Source: Zhuqueibacter pondensis
Lineage (GTDB): Bacteria > Zhuqueibacterota > Zhuqueibacteria > Zhuqueibacterales > Zhuqueibacteraceae
NCBI GenBank assembly: GCA_034505955.1
Contig: JAPDQK010000004.1
Coordinates: forward strand, 1 to 64,000
Direction: 5' to 3'
DNA length: 64,000 bases
Shown: positions 36,001-43,422 of the stretch, one piece after another
Layout of the letters: every line of letters begins with the position of its first letter
Numbering within the stretch: the first letter of the stretch is position 1
Position numbers and translations under genes: made by a program
The notes under the pieces: model-generated
Told to the model about the DNA's origin: nothing
Seen by the model: the letters and a program-made list of their open reading frames with translations, nothing else
Database searches by the model: none

Positions 36001-36174
36001 GAGAAATCGTAACAGTTCACCATCCCTTTTGAAATGTCATTCTGGAAGAATCTTTTTTCGTACTGGGTACGATTCCAAAATTGGAATCGTACTTAATGCG
36101 TAAAAAGATTCCCTGCGGGCGTAGCCTGCTGAATGACACCGTAATGGGGGGATACTGAACTGTTACGAGAAATC
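36001..36174. mobile_element. Intact MITE with terminal inverted repeats and 8-bp target duplication
   Basis: GAGAAATC occurs at 36001-36008 and again at 36167-36174, directly outside the inverted ends GTAACAGTTCA (36009-36019) and TGAACTGTTAC (36156-36166); similarity between the ends extends to about 16 of 18 bp. Inside are the dispersed core TCATTCTG...AATGACA (36036-36137), related to 19603-19689, and a perfect palindrome GTACGATTCCAA-AA-TTGGAATCGTAC (36067-36092). There is no coding capacity, so it would have been moved by a transposase supplied in trans. Confidence 0.8.
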
Positions 36175-36228
36175 AAATTTTTTGCCGGCGGATTCGATTA
36201 TTTTTCGCCGTGGGAACTCCAACTTGCC

Positions 36229-37005
36229 TCAGTATTTCAATTCCGATCCGAATAAGCTATGCGGAATCGCATATACGGCCAGCATTAAAAGCGCTGCAGT
36301 CAGAACCCAGAATTTTCTGTAACGATTTTTTTCAACGGCAATCGTCGCGGCAATCCAGCCAAGCAGTGCGATCAACGTCTTGTTGTCAGTCAAATCCATG
36401 CCCAGGGGAAAACCGGCCCAAAAGGCGCCGAAGGCATATTTCTGCACGAGGCCGCCGAATATCATGCCGCCGAGGAAAAGTGTGATCACGGTTGTCCAAA
36501 CATACGCACGGGGATGACCTTCTTTGCGCACAGCTTCAAGGCCGGTTCGTATGGATAACAGCATGGCGACAAACATTAGCACAATATGGGGGACAAGAAA
36601 ATATCCTGGCACGTCGCCTCTGAATCTGGTGATGACCGCACCTTTTTCTGGCAGACGAACTTGTGTTTTACCCTTTGTGAGAACGACAGCATATTCCAAT
36701 TTCCCTGCTGCCGGTTGTCTGGGAAGAGCAGCAAACAGTGTATCGCCGTGACGGTTCATTGTGATGGTTTGCCAGGCGTCATTGGTTGGAAAGCGACGCC
36801 ACAATACTTCGCCAGTCATCATGGAATCCGGTGTGCGAATGATAACGGGTTGATCGCTTGCCGTACTATGGGCTCTCTCCAGACGGTAGCGAATGATTTG
36901 GTCCTCGAGTGTAATGGCACCCTTCAACGGATAGGTTGGTCCGGTGGTGCGCTGGTAGTAAATCGATGCCAACGTGATGATGAAAGCGATGAGCCAGTGG
37001 ATCAT
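36229..37005 (-). CDS. Polytopic membrane protein of unknown function
   Basis: 258 residues from ATG 37005 (MIHWLIAFIITLASIYYQR); starts further upstream (to 37095) add a polar stretch unlike a membrane protein. One helix (1-17) precedes a soluble domain of about 100 residues (ITLEDQIIRYRLERAHSTA, LPRQPAAGKLEYAVVLTKG), probably periplasmic. Four more helices follow (IVLMFVAMLLSIRTGL, TTVITLFLGGMIFGGLVQ, LIALLGWIAATIAVEK, FWVLTAALLMLAVYAIPH). I do not recognise a named family. It follows thyX on the same strand by about 150 bp. Confidence 0.75.
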   Translation of the reverse strand: MIHWLIAFIITLASIYYQRTTGPTYPLKGAITLEDQIIRYRLERAHSTASDQPVIIRTPDSMMTGEVLWRRFPTNDAWQTITMNRHGDTLFAALPRQPAAGKLEYAVVLTKGKTQVRLPEKGAVITRFRGDVPGYFLVPHIVLMFVAMLLSIRTGLEAVRKEGHPRAYVWTTVITLFLGGMIFGGLVQKYAFGAFWAGFPLGMDLTDNKTLIALLGWIAATIAVEKNRYRKFWVLTAALLMLAVYAIPHSLFGSELKY

Positions 37006-37157
37006 AACTTGGTGATAGAGTGTTTGGTTTGTTTGTGATAGACTGCCTGAGAGTCGACTGATCTTGGAGTTGAATGTTACAGAGTAACCGGCCAAAATTT
37101 AGGAGTTCAGCCGGGTGAATTTCCATTTTCTTTGCAGGTCATTCCAACGCCGTCATT

Positions 37158-38069
37158 TCATACCTTGCGATTCGGCGTCGAAACCGCGTACGTGCCGTCG
37201 GCTAAAACGTGGAGCTGATAATCCCCGAACAAAATCGGTTCGATTTGGCGCAGGCAAAGAAAAACGCGAATGGCCAGTGAGCGAATTTCCAGCTCCGAAT
37301 GTTCGCTGGCACGCATCTCGAGCACATGGCGCCAGGCCCGAACATTGCCTGTCACAACCATGATCGTTTCTGTTTCGTTTGGCAGCAATCCGCGCGCGGC
37401 CTGGTTGACTTTTTTGCGCAGATCGGTTTTGACCTCTGCGCTCAGAATTGGTGCGCCCTTCTCCTGCTCAGCGAGCAACAGGTCGGCCAGCTTGTGATAT
37501 TCCGCGTACGCCCGATCAATTCGCTCCAAAAACATGTGATGAAATTTTCCGCCATCTTGAAATTCGGGTCGCTCGACAAAACGCAGCACTCTGCCGGAGA
37601 CATACCGCTGAGAGAGTTGTGAAAACCCAAAACCGGCGCGGTGGCGAACCAATTCATGGGTCAGGCTGCGCGAAATGCCATAAAAGAGAAAGGAATAATT
37701 GGCATGTTCCAACACCGAGCCGTGTCCGCTTGCCATGAGGTTTTGGAAATAGCGATTGGCATCCTGATTCATGGTTCGTTTCGCACCGAAGCTGGCGTAG
37801 CACGTCTGTCCGGCAATTTTGCAAAGCTGCGTGCCGTCGGGCAGTGTCGTTGGGTCCTCGAGATAATTTGCAAAGCCGAGTGCGGGGTCAAATCCCTCCA
37901 AAAAGCTCTTGAGTCCGGAGAGATGAAGGTGCGGCTTGGCGATCAGCACGACACCGGCTGCAGTGAGGTATGGGGTGCCGCGGGCTGATTTGAACACCGG
38001 GACGTGAATGGCGGGAAAACCACCATCAACCTGCCCGTTGAGATGTTGGAAGAGTTCTTGAGAGGTCAT
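37158..38069 (-). CDS. thyX: FAD-dependent thymidylate synthase
   Basis: 303 residues, a long member of the ThyX family, making dTMP from dUMP with methylene-tetrahydrofolate, FAD and NADPH. The signature reads RHRAGFGFSQLSQRYVSGRV: the usual RHR-x7-S has one extra residue here (RHR-x8-S). Other family landmarks are GHGSVLEHANYSF and ETETIMVVTGNVRAWRHVLE. The N-terminal 90 residues precede the core domain. No thyA was seen. A promoter on this strand lies at 38152-38180. No strong Shine-Dalgarno is seen before ATG 38069. Confidence 0.92.
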   Translation of the reverse strand: MTSQELFQHLNGQVDGGFPAIHVPVFKSARGTPYLTAAGVVLIAKPHLHLSGLKSFLEGFDPALGFANYLEDPTTLPDGTQLCKIAGQTCYASFGAKRTMNQDANRYFQNLMASGHGSVLEHANYSFLFYGISRSLTHELVRHRAGFGFSQLSQRYVSGRVLRFVERPEFQDGGKFHHMFLERIDRAYAEYHKLADLLLAEQEKGAPILSAEVKTDLRKKVNQAARGLLPNETETIMVVTGNVRAWRHVLEMRASEHSELEIRSLAIRVFLCLRQIEPILFGDYQLHVLADGTYAVSTPNRKV

Positions 38070-38151
38070 GATGCTGATTACTTATCTCTCTCTGTTGGTC
38101 ATTTTTGTGCTGCTTTTGGTTCCAGGGCCTGTACCATTTACGACAAATTAC

Positions 38152-38180
38152 AAAATAGTAAAAAAATATTAGAAAAGCAA
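38152..38180 (-). promoter_or_regulatory. Promoter of thyX
   Basis: On the minus strand: TTGCTT (38180-38175), a 17-bp spacer, TATTTT (38157-38152), about 80 bp upstream of the thyX start. Together with 38228-38256 it forms a divergent pair whose -35 boxes are about 48 bp apart. Confidence 0.55.
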
Positions 38181-38227
38181 TGTTTGGCGAACTCAAACCA
38201 GCCAGGTCAAATCGATCTCCATGCCAT

Positions 38228-38256
38228 TTGCTTTCGGGAAAAACTTTTGTTATATT
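38228..38256 (+). promoter_or_regulatory. Promoter of the hydantoinase-A-like operon
   Basis: TTGCTT (38228-38233), 17-bp spacer, TATATT (38251-38256), about 64 bp upstream of ATG 38320. It is the same type as the thyX promoter on the other strand. Confidence 0.6.
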
Positions 38257-38319
38257 TACCATAAATCAGATGAAAAATGATTGGTTTCTGAGCAATATTT
38301 TATCCAGCCGGCAACAGGT

Positions 38320-40467
38320 ATGAGAAAAATCCGTATCGGCATCGACGTGGGTGGCACCTTCACCCATGCTGTGGCGATTGAAACCGAAAACTTCAGCCTT
38401 GTTACGTACGCCAAAACTTTCACCACCCACCGCGCCAAGGAAGGGGTCGCTCACGGGATCATCACCGTGCTTTTGAAAATTCTTCAAAAAGGTTTTATTG
38501 ATCCAAAAGAAATTGTGCTGGTCGCGCACAGTACGACCCAGGCCACGAATGCATTGTTGGAAGGCGATGTAGCGATCGTGGGCATCATCGGCATGGGGAA
38601 GGGGTGGGAGGCCACACGCGCCCGCCGCGAGATGGACATCGACCACATCGAATTGGCGCCGGGAAAACTTTTGCGGTCGTGTTTTCGTTTTCTCGATACC
38701 AACAAAAATTTTACTCCGCAACAGATTCGTCAGGCGATCCACGAATTACGTGCAGAAGGTGCCAGTGCGATTGTCGCCGCCGAGGCTTTTTCGGTTGACA
38801 GTCCGGAGAATGAGCTGCAAGTCATGCGGATCGCGCAAGAAGAAGGACTACCGGCAACCGCGACCCATCAGATCTCCGAGCTCTACGGCTTGCGGGTTCG
38901 GACGCGCACGGCAGTGCTCAATGCCAGCATTTTGCCGGTGGCGCTGGCGACGGCAGAAATGACCGAGCGCAGCTTGCGCCAAGTCGGGATTACCGCGCCA
39001 CTGATGATCATGCGCTCTGATGGCGGCATCATGGATATCAAGGGCATGCGCGAGCGCCCGATTCTGACGATTCTCTCGGGTCCGGCTGCTGGCGTGGCTT
39101 CGGCTTTGATGCATGCGAAAGTGGCTGAAGGTATTTTTCTCGACGTTGGCGGCACCAGCACGGACATATCATTGATCCACCATGGCAAAGCCATGATGCG
39201 AAGCGCGAGGATCGGTGGGCACAAGGTCTATGTCAGAACTTTGGACGTGCGCACCGTTCCACTCGGAGGCGGCAGCCTGCCTCGTGTGCAAGACAAGCAG
39301 ATTATCGAAGTGGGTCCGCGCAGCGCGCATATTGCCGGATTCTCGTACGAAGCGTTCACACCATTAACGGAAACCATGGGCGCCGTGCCGGTTATCGGTT
39401 CACCGCAACCCGGTGATCCCCCGGATTATTTTTATTTGCAGACCGAGAAGCGCAAGATTGCACTCACCACCACCGGTGCAGCCAATATGGCTGGCCTGGT
39501 TCCCAATCATGATTATGCCCGGGGCGGCAAGGAAAATGTGCACCTGGCTTTTAAAGCGCTCGGCCAATGGCTCGGCAAAAGTCCTCTCGAGGCGGCACAT
39601 GAATTTTTGCAAAAAGCCTGCAGTAAAGTCGCCGAGATCATTCAGGAGTTGATCAATGATTATCGACTGGATCCGGCGTTGGTAAGACTGGTTGGCAGTG
39701 GTGGCGGCGCAATGACAGTTGTTCCTTTCACCTCGAGTTTGCTGAAGATTCCCTACGAAATAGCAGAAAACAGTCCGGTGATTGCCGCCATCGGAGTGGC
39801 ATTGGCGATGGTACACGAGACCATTGAGCGTATCATCATTGATCCCACCCACGAACAGTTGGTGCAATTACGTCAGGATGCCGAGGCCGCAGTGGTGCGC
39901 ATGGGCGCAGCTCCGGAATCCGTCGAAGTCACAATCGAAATTGATACCGGTCATAATCTTGTACGGGCGACAGCCACCGGCGCGATGGAGATTCGCCAGC
40001 GTGAAAAGCTTGGCCGCGTGTTGCCCGCCTCCCGGCGATTATTGATTGCGCAACAAACCCTCGGTGCCAATGGTCAGCCGATCGAAGTTCTGGCAGAGAC
40101 TGATTTCTTTACTGCGTACGCCTTGCACCGCGAAAATCGTCATCTCTTCGGTCTTTTAAAGAGCCATTCACGTGCGGTGGTGATTATCGATCACGAAGGC
40201 GCTGTTCGATTGCACTTGCCGAGCGCCGAGATTTTAGTGACTACCGTTGCCGAGGCCAGAAGCGAATTGCAAAAATTTGTCGAGATGAATACCTATTATG
40301 GTGATGGCGGTGAGGAAATCCCCAGTATTCGTCTCGCTGCCGGCCCTCGACTCATCGATCTCTCAGGTTTGGTCACTGTAAAACAGGTCGTCGCACTTGC
40401 CGAGCTCGAGCTGAGCAAGTATTCCGCGAACAGCAAGATCATGGTGATCGCGGAATCACGGAGATAG
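38320..40467 (+). CDS. Hydantoinase A / oxoprolinase-family protein
   Basis: 715 residues from ATG 38320. The fold is the sugar-kinase-like ATPase of HyuA/oxoprolinase: RIGIDVGGTFTHAVAIE at the N-terminus (phosphate 1 loop), IVLVAHSTTQATNALLEG, then IMRSDGGIMDI, LSGPAAGVASALMHA and FLDVGGTSTDISLIHHGKA. Family members hydrolyse hydantoins, 5-oxoproline or related cyclic amides with ATP, usually with a HyuB partner; none is present here. The C-terminal about 200 residues (QREKLGRVLPASRRLLIAQQ) are not recognised and replace the HyuA C-terminal domain. It is followed by a PfkB kinase and an OmpA-like gene on the same strand. The substrate is unknown. Confidence 0.85.
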   Translation: MRKIRIGIDVGGTFTHAVAIETENFSLVTYAKTFTTHRAKEGVAHGIITVLLKILQKGFIDPKEIVLVAHSTTQATNALLEGDVAIVGIIGMGKGWEATRARREMDIDHIELAPGKLLRSCFRFLDTNKNFTPQQIRQAIHELRAEGASAIVAAEAFSVDSPENELQVMRIAQEEGLPATATHQISELYGLRVRTRTAVLNASILPVALATAEMTERSLRQVGITAPLMIMRSDGGIMDIKGMRERPILTILSGPAAGVASALMHAKVAEGIFLDVGGTSTDISLIHHGKAMMRSARIGGHKVYVRTLDVRTVPLGGGSLPRVQDKQIIEVGPRSAHIAGFSYEAFTPLTETMGAVPVIGSPQPGDPPDYFYLQTEKRKIALTTTGAANMAGLVPNHDYARGGKENVHLAFKALGQWLGKSPLEAAHEFLQKACSKVAEIIQELINDYRLDPALVRLVGSGGGAMTVVPFTSSLLKIPYEIAENSPVIAAIGVALAMVHETIERIIIDPTHEQLVQLRQDAEAAVVRMGAAPESVEVTIEIDTGHNLVRATATGAMEIRQREKLGRVLPASRRLLIAQQTLGANGQPIEVLAETDFFTAYALHRENRHLFGLLKSHSRAVVIIDHEGAVRLHLPSAEILVTTVAEARSELQKFVEMNTYYGDGGEEIPSIRLAAGPRLIDLSGLVTVKQVVALAELELSKYSANSKIMVIAESRR

Positions 40468-40581
40468 ATGGAAATTGTTACAAATGCAAAGCCCATCCAT
40501 CGAAAAATTTACGCATGCCTTGATAATACCTTGCACGACATTTTTCTGATTCCCATGAGGCTGTTGACTGGCTACTGCTAA
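40468..40581 (+). CDS. Possible 37-residue ORF after the hydantoinase gene
   Basis: ATG 40468 follows the previous TAG directly, with GGAG at a usable distance. The frame runs 37 codons (MEIVTNAKPIHRKIYACLDN...) to TAA 40579-40581, just before the PfkB start. It has no recognisable family or membrane segment. It may be a translated linker or chance. Confidence 0.25.
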   Translation: MEIVTNAKPIHRKIYACLDNTLHDIFLIPMRLLTGYC

Positions 40582-40592
40582 TCGCAACCGGA

Positions 40593-41528
40593 ATGATTCT
40601 CACCGTTACTCCCAACCCGATGCTCGACAAGACCCTTTGGGTGCCACGATTCGCGCCGGGCATCACTCACCGTGCGACACGCTCTCTCACCATTGGCAGT
40701 GGCAAGGGGATCAACGTCTCACGCGCTCTGCTTCACTTGGGAGAACAAACTCTCGCTACCGGTTTTCTCGGTGGCTATACTGGTGAACAAATTCGGCTGC
40801 TGCTCGATAGTGAAAAGCTTCCCCATGATTTTGTTGAGACTGCCGGCTTGACGCGGGTGGGGATTACGGTTTTTGATGAAGAGCATGGCAACTACACGGC
40901 AGTGTTTGAGCCGGGCCCGCAATTGCATCCAAACGAGGTCGAGAGGTTGGAGGGAAAAGTGCGTGGCCTTTTGCCTCGCTGCCAAGCCTTGACTTTGTGT
41001 GGCAGCATGCCCAGTCCCGGCTTTGATGATCTGTATTTTCGCCTCACCCAATTGGCCAAAGCCCAGCAGGTGCCGGTATTTCTCGACAGCTATAATGAGC
41101 CGTTTCGGCAATGCCTCGCTGCCTGCCCGAATTTTCTTAAACCCAATCGTGAAGAAATATTGCAAACATTTGGTATTGACATTCGCGATCCACAAGGAAT
41201 GGCGGTGATGTTGCGCAAGCTGGTCCAGACCGGCGCACAGTGGATTTTCCTGACCGACGGCGATCGAAAAGTCGGGGTTTATGCACACGATAATTATTAT
41301 CTCGCAGCGCCGCCGAAGATCAATGTCGTGAACACCCTTGGCAGCGGCGACGCGATGGTTGCAGCTTTTCTCTTTGGTTGGTTGCGCAGGATGACAACCG
41401 AAGATTTGATTCGATTCACCATCGCAGCCGGCGCCGTCAATGCAGAAGAATTTATGCCCGGCTTTGCCGATCGCAACCGCATGGAAGAAATGGCAAAGCG
41501 GGTCATCATTGAACCGTTTCTCTTATAG
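40593..41528 (+). CDS. PfkB-family sugar-phosphate kinase (1-phosphofructokinase / tagatose-6-phosphate kinase type)
   Basis: 311 residues, the usual length. It begins MILTVTPNPMLDKTLWV, the FruK/LacC-type start. It contains GSGKGINVSRALLHLGE (PfkB signature 1), the acceptor loop EPGPQLHPNEVE, LKPNREEI, and the catalytic signature NTLGSGDAMVAAF with Asp as base (the usual GAGDS is GSGDA here). It would phosphorylate a ketose phosphate in the cytoplasm. No phosphotransferase-system genes accompany it, so the source of a 1-phosphate substrate is unclear. The next gene begins 18 bp later, so the two are co-transcribed. Confidence 0.88.
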   Translation: MILTVTPNPMLDKTLWVPRFAPGITHRATRSLTIGSGKGINVSRALLHLGEQTLATGFLGGYTGEQIRLLLDSEKLPHDFVETAGLTRVGITVFDEEHGNYTAVFEPGPQLHPNEVERLEGKVRGLLPRCQALTLCGSMPSPGFDDLYFRLTQLAKAQQVPVFLDSYNEPFRQCLAACPNFLKPNREEILQTFGIDIRDPQGMAVMLRKLVQTGAQWIFLTDGDRKVGVYAHDNYYLAAPPKINVVNTLGSGDAMVAAFLFGWLRRMTTEDLIRFTIAAGAVNAEEFMPGFADRNRMEEMAKRVIIEPFLL

Positions 41529-41546
41529 TTGAAGGAGGAAGGTGCC

Positions 41547-42263
41547 ATGAAAGCATTTATGATTTTTCTCGCCATTCTGACGTTGGTGCTCGCAGCTTTG
41601 GCAGGATATTATTTCAACCGCGATCACCTGGCTCGGCAAGAGCTGCAAAAGCTCGACAATGAGAAAACCGAGCTTGCCGGGCGCGTGCAATCTTTGGAGT
41701 CACAAGTGGCCGAGCTTTCCAGGCAGCTCCAAGAAGAAATTGCCAAAGTTTCAAAACAGAAAGAAGAAGAAATCAGCCGCCTGGCGAGCGCCCATGAAGA
41801 GCTGGTGAAGGAACTGCAGCAGGAGATTCAAAACAAGGAAATCCAGATCACTCAGCTCGCGGACCGGCTCTCGGTGAGCATGGTTGATAAAATTCTTTTT
41901 CCCTCCGGCGAAGCGGAGATCACTCCTGCCGGATTGAAAGTGCTGGAACGCGTCGGCAACATCATCAAGAATGTGCAGGACAAAATCATCCGCGTCGAGG
42001 GCCATACCGATAACGTGCCGATTGCGTTGCGCTTGCAAAAGCAATTTCCGACCAACTGGGAGCTGTCAACCGCTCGCGCCACCAACGTCGTGCGCTTCTT
42101 GCAGGATAAAGTTGGAATGGATCCGGCGCGGCTGCAAGCGGTGGGACTTTCGGAATATCATCCGGTGGCGAGCAACGAAACGCCGCAAGGCCGGAGCAAA
42201 AATCGCCGTATTGAGATTGCCTTGTTGCCGATGGCTGGTGTTCCGCAAACTACTGTAAAGTAG
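41547..42263 (+). CDS. OmpA/MotB-like peptidoglycan-binding protein with coiled coil
   Basis: 238 residues from ATG 41547, preceded by GGAGGA. One N-terminal transmembrane or signal-anchor helix (3-22) is followed by a long coiled coil (about 27-110, heptads of Leu/Glu/Lys with ELSRQLQEEIAKVSKQKEEE) and an OmpA-like domain (about 115-232: FPSGEAEITPAGLKVLERV, VEGHTDNVPI, TNWELSTARATNVVRFL, NRRIEIALLP). It should anchor to peptidoglycan with its coiled coil spanning the periplasm. It is more like MotB/YiaD-type anchors than an outer-membrane barrel. It ends the operon begun by the hydantoinase-like gene, converging with the small-protein operon. Confidence 0.9.
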   Translation: MKAFMIFLAILTLVLAALAGYYFNRDHLARQELQKLDNEKTELAGRVQSLESQVAELSRQLQEEIAKVSKQKEEEISRLASAHEELVKELQQEIQNKEIQITQLADRLSVSMVDKILFPSGEAEITPAGLKVLERVGNIIKNVQDKIIRVEGHTDNVPIALRLQKQFPTNWELSTARATNVVRFLQDKVGMDPARLQAVGLSEYHPVASNETPQGRSKNRRIEIALLPMAGVPQTTVK

Positions 42264-42347
42264 AATAGACAGCCTTGTCTGTGGGGGGAATTTTTAAGAA
42301 GAGACTCTATTCGCAAGATCGAATGGAATTGGCGGGCATGGATTGCG

Positions 42348-42485
42348 TCACGAGTTGAGCTTTCGTGCGGCTTGACGCTTGTCACGTTTTTCGATGAATT
42401 TTACCATAAGAACGAGTAAAATTGCACTTGAAATTCCAGCAACCATGACGACAAGAAATCCCAAAGCTAAATGATCGTCAAACAT
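42348..42485 (-). CDS. Small single-pass membrane protein A (45 aa)
   Basis: ATG 42485 to TGA 42348-42350, with Shine-Dalgarno GAGGAA five bases before the start. The product begins MFDDHLALGFLVVMVAGISS, has one hydrophobic helix (about 7-31) and ends in a charged tail, FIEKRDKRQAARKLNS. It is similar in length, start (MF[DN]D), helix and tail (KFIEKR) to protein C of the same operon. It is the last of four small genes. No known family is recognised. A regulatory microprotein, small subunit or toxin-like peptide are all possible. Confidence 0.7.
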   Translation of the reverse strand: MFDDHLALGFLVVMVAGISSAILLVLMVKFIEKRDKRQAARKLNS

Positions 42486-42509
42486 GCTTATTCCTCATGC
42501 ACTGATTGT

Positions 42510-42611
42510 TTAAGTGCTTTTTGACCTTCTGGTCTTGCGACTCTCGAAAAGCCAATAAAGGAAAATCATGAGGCCTGCCCCGCCAATGCCAGCCGTTAGG
42601 AGGAAAAGCAT
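42510..42611 (-). CDS. Small membrane protein B (33 aa, possibly 5'-frameshifted)
   Basis: ATG 42611 to TAA 42510-42512. It reads MLFLLTAGIGGAGLMIFLYW then LFESRKTRRSKST: one helix and a basic tail, like A and C. The start lacks a good ribosome site. Another ATG at 42637, with GGGATGAG just before it, opens MIEVVFFWACFSS and stops after 13 codons. A single-base change in the T-rich run at about 42617-42625 would join the two into one protein of about 43 residues resembling its neighbours. This is either a sequencing error or a disrupted copy. Confidence 0.5.
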   Translation of the reverse strand: MLFLLTAGIGGAGLMIFLYWLFESRKTRRSKST

Positions 42612-42642
42612 GCCCAAAAGAAAACGACTTCAATCATGGATC

Positions 42643-42765
42643 TCATCCCTTTTGTTGCTTTTCGCGTTTCTCAATGAATTTCAAAAGAAACATGACAAAG
42701 ACGGCGCCACCTACTCCAATGATCGAGACAACAATCATGGCGTAGACAAACGGATCGTTGAACAT
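42643..42765 (-). CDS. Small single-pass membrane protein C (40 aa)
   Basis: ATG 42765 to TGA 42643-42645, with a strong Shine-Dalgarno AAGGAGGA. It begins MFNDPFVYAMIVVSIIGVGG and continues to KFIEKREKQQKG. A single helix contains a glycine motif (IGVGGA) also seen in B (GIGGAG) and, degenerate, in A (GISSA). The tail KFIEKR is shared with A. Its ribosome site overlaps the end of D, so translation is probably coupled. Confidence 0.75.
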   Translation of the reverse strand: MFNDPFVYAMIVVSIIGVGGAVFVMFLLKFIEKREKQQKG

Positions 42766-42767
42766 GT

Positions 42768-42971
42768 TTATTCCTCCTTGTTAAATTTTCGAGACTTTTG
42801 GAAGAACAAGACAGCGATAGCTAAAAACAATGCATACGTCAAAGCTCCCGCGATAACACTGCCGGTGCCCAATCGCGGTTCCTTAAAGAAAATGCCAATA
42901 AGCAACGCAATCAAAATAGCCGCGCCAATTCCGAGATAATGCTTGGCAAACTCTTTTAGAATATCTTTCAT
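42768..42971 (-). CDS. Small two-helix membrane protein D (67 aa), first gene of the operon
   Basis: ATG 42971 (Shine-Dalgarno GGGGAG) to TAA 42768-42770. Two hydrophobic helices (about 12-28, YLGIGAAILIALLIGIFF, and about 38-57, VIAGALTYALFLAIAVLF) are joined by a short loop, KEPRLGTGS; both ends are charged. I do not recognise a family. It lies 3 bp from protein C and leads the four-gene cluster of tiny membrane proteins. The promoter is at 42999-43027. Confidence 0.75.
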   Translation of the reverse strand: MKDILKEFAKHYLGIGAAILIALLIGIFFKEPRLGTGSVIAGALTYALFLAIAVLFFQKSRKFNKEE

Positions 42972-42998
42972 AGCTCAGCTCCCCTTTTTTACTGGATT

Positions 42999-43027
42999 AT
43001 TGTAGCATTTTATTGTGAGAAAAGCAA
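42999..43027 (-). promoter_or_regulatory. Promoter of the small membrane-protein operon
   Basis: On the minus strand: TTGCTT (43027-43022), a 17-bp spacer, TACAAT (43004-42999), about 28 bp upstream of the first ATG (42971). The short leader and good boxes support a real, independently expressed operon. Confidence 0.7.
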
Positions 43028-43348
43028 TGGGAAAGTTGCATAAAAAGCGCGGTCTGATTTCCGCGTGGTGATTGCGCCAAAGTTGGATTGAGGCGTCAAA
43101 TTGAAGCCATAGTTTTTCGGAGTAAATCAGCATAGTCACTCAGTTTTCTTTTATCGCATGCCTTAGACCGAACTCCTGCCGTGCCGACTGCGTCACACCA
43201 GATTTGGCTCGCAATTTACAGAAAAAGATCATCGCAAGCGGGAAGGGGATTAGTTCCAGCCACTCATCGAGTGCAGTGCTGGAGCACGGTCAGCGTTTCG
43301 CCTTTCTCATCCCAAAACCTTTTCTTCCTACACCTGTCCAAAAATCCC
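43028..43348. other. Intergenic region between divergent promoters
   Basis: About 320 bp between the small-protein promoter and the S9 peptidase promoter. Reading frames present here have no ribosome sites and overlap the next gene. I see no RNA gene or repeat. Confidence 0.4.
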
Positions 43349-43377
43349 TTGCGTTTCAATTTGTTTCGCTGTATAAT
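43349..43377 (+). promoter_or_regulatory. Promoter of the S9 peptidase gene
   Basis: TTGCGT (43349-43354), 17-bp spacer, perfect TATAAT (43372-43377), about 45 bp upstream of ATG 43423. Confidence 0.7.
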
Positions 43378-43422
43378 TTTGATAAATGTTGCTGATACTC
43401 ATCAAATGAGGAGAGGTGGGAT

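Noticed and set aside
42267..42280. Possible bidirectional terminator AGACA-GCCT-TGTCT between convergent operons
   Set aside because: The stem is only 5 bp and the T-run is not adjacent; too weak to call.
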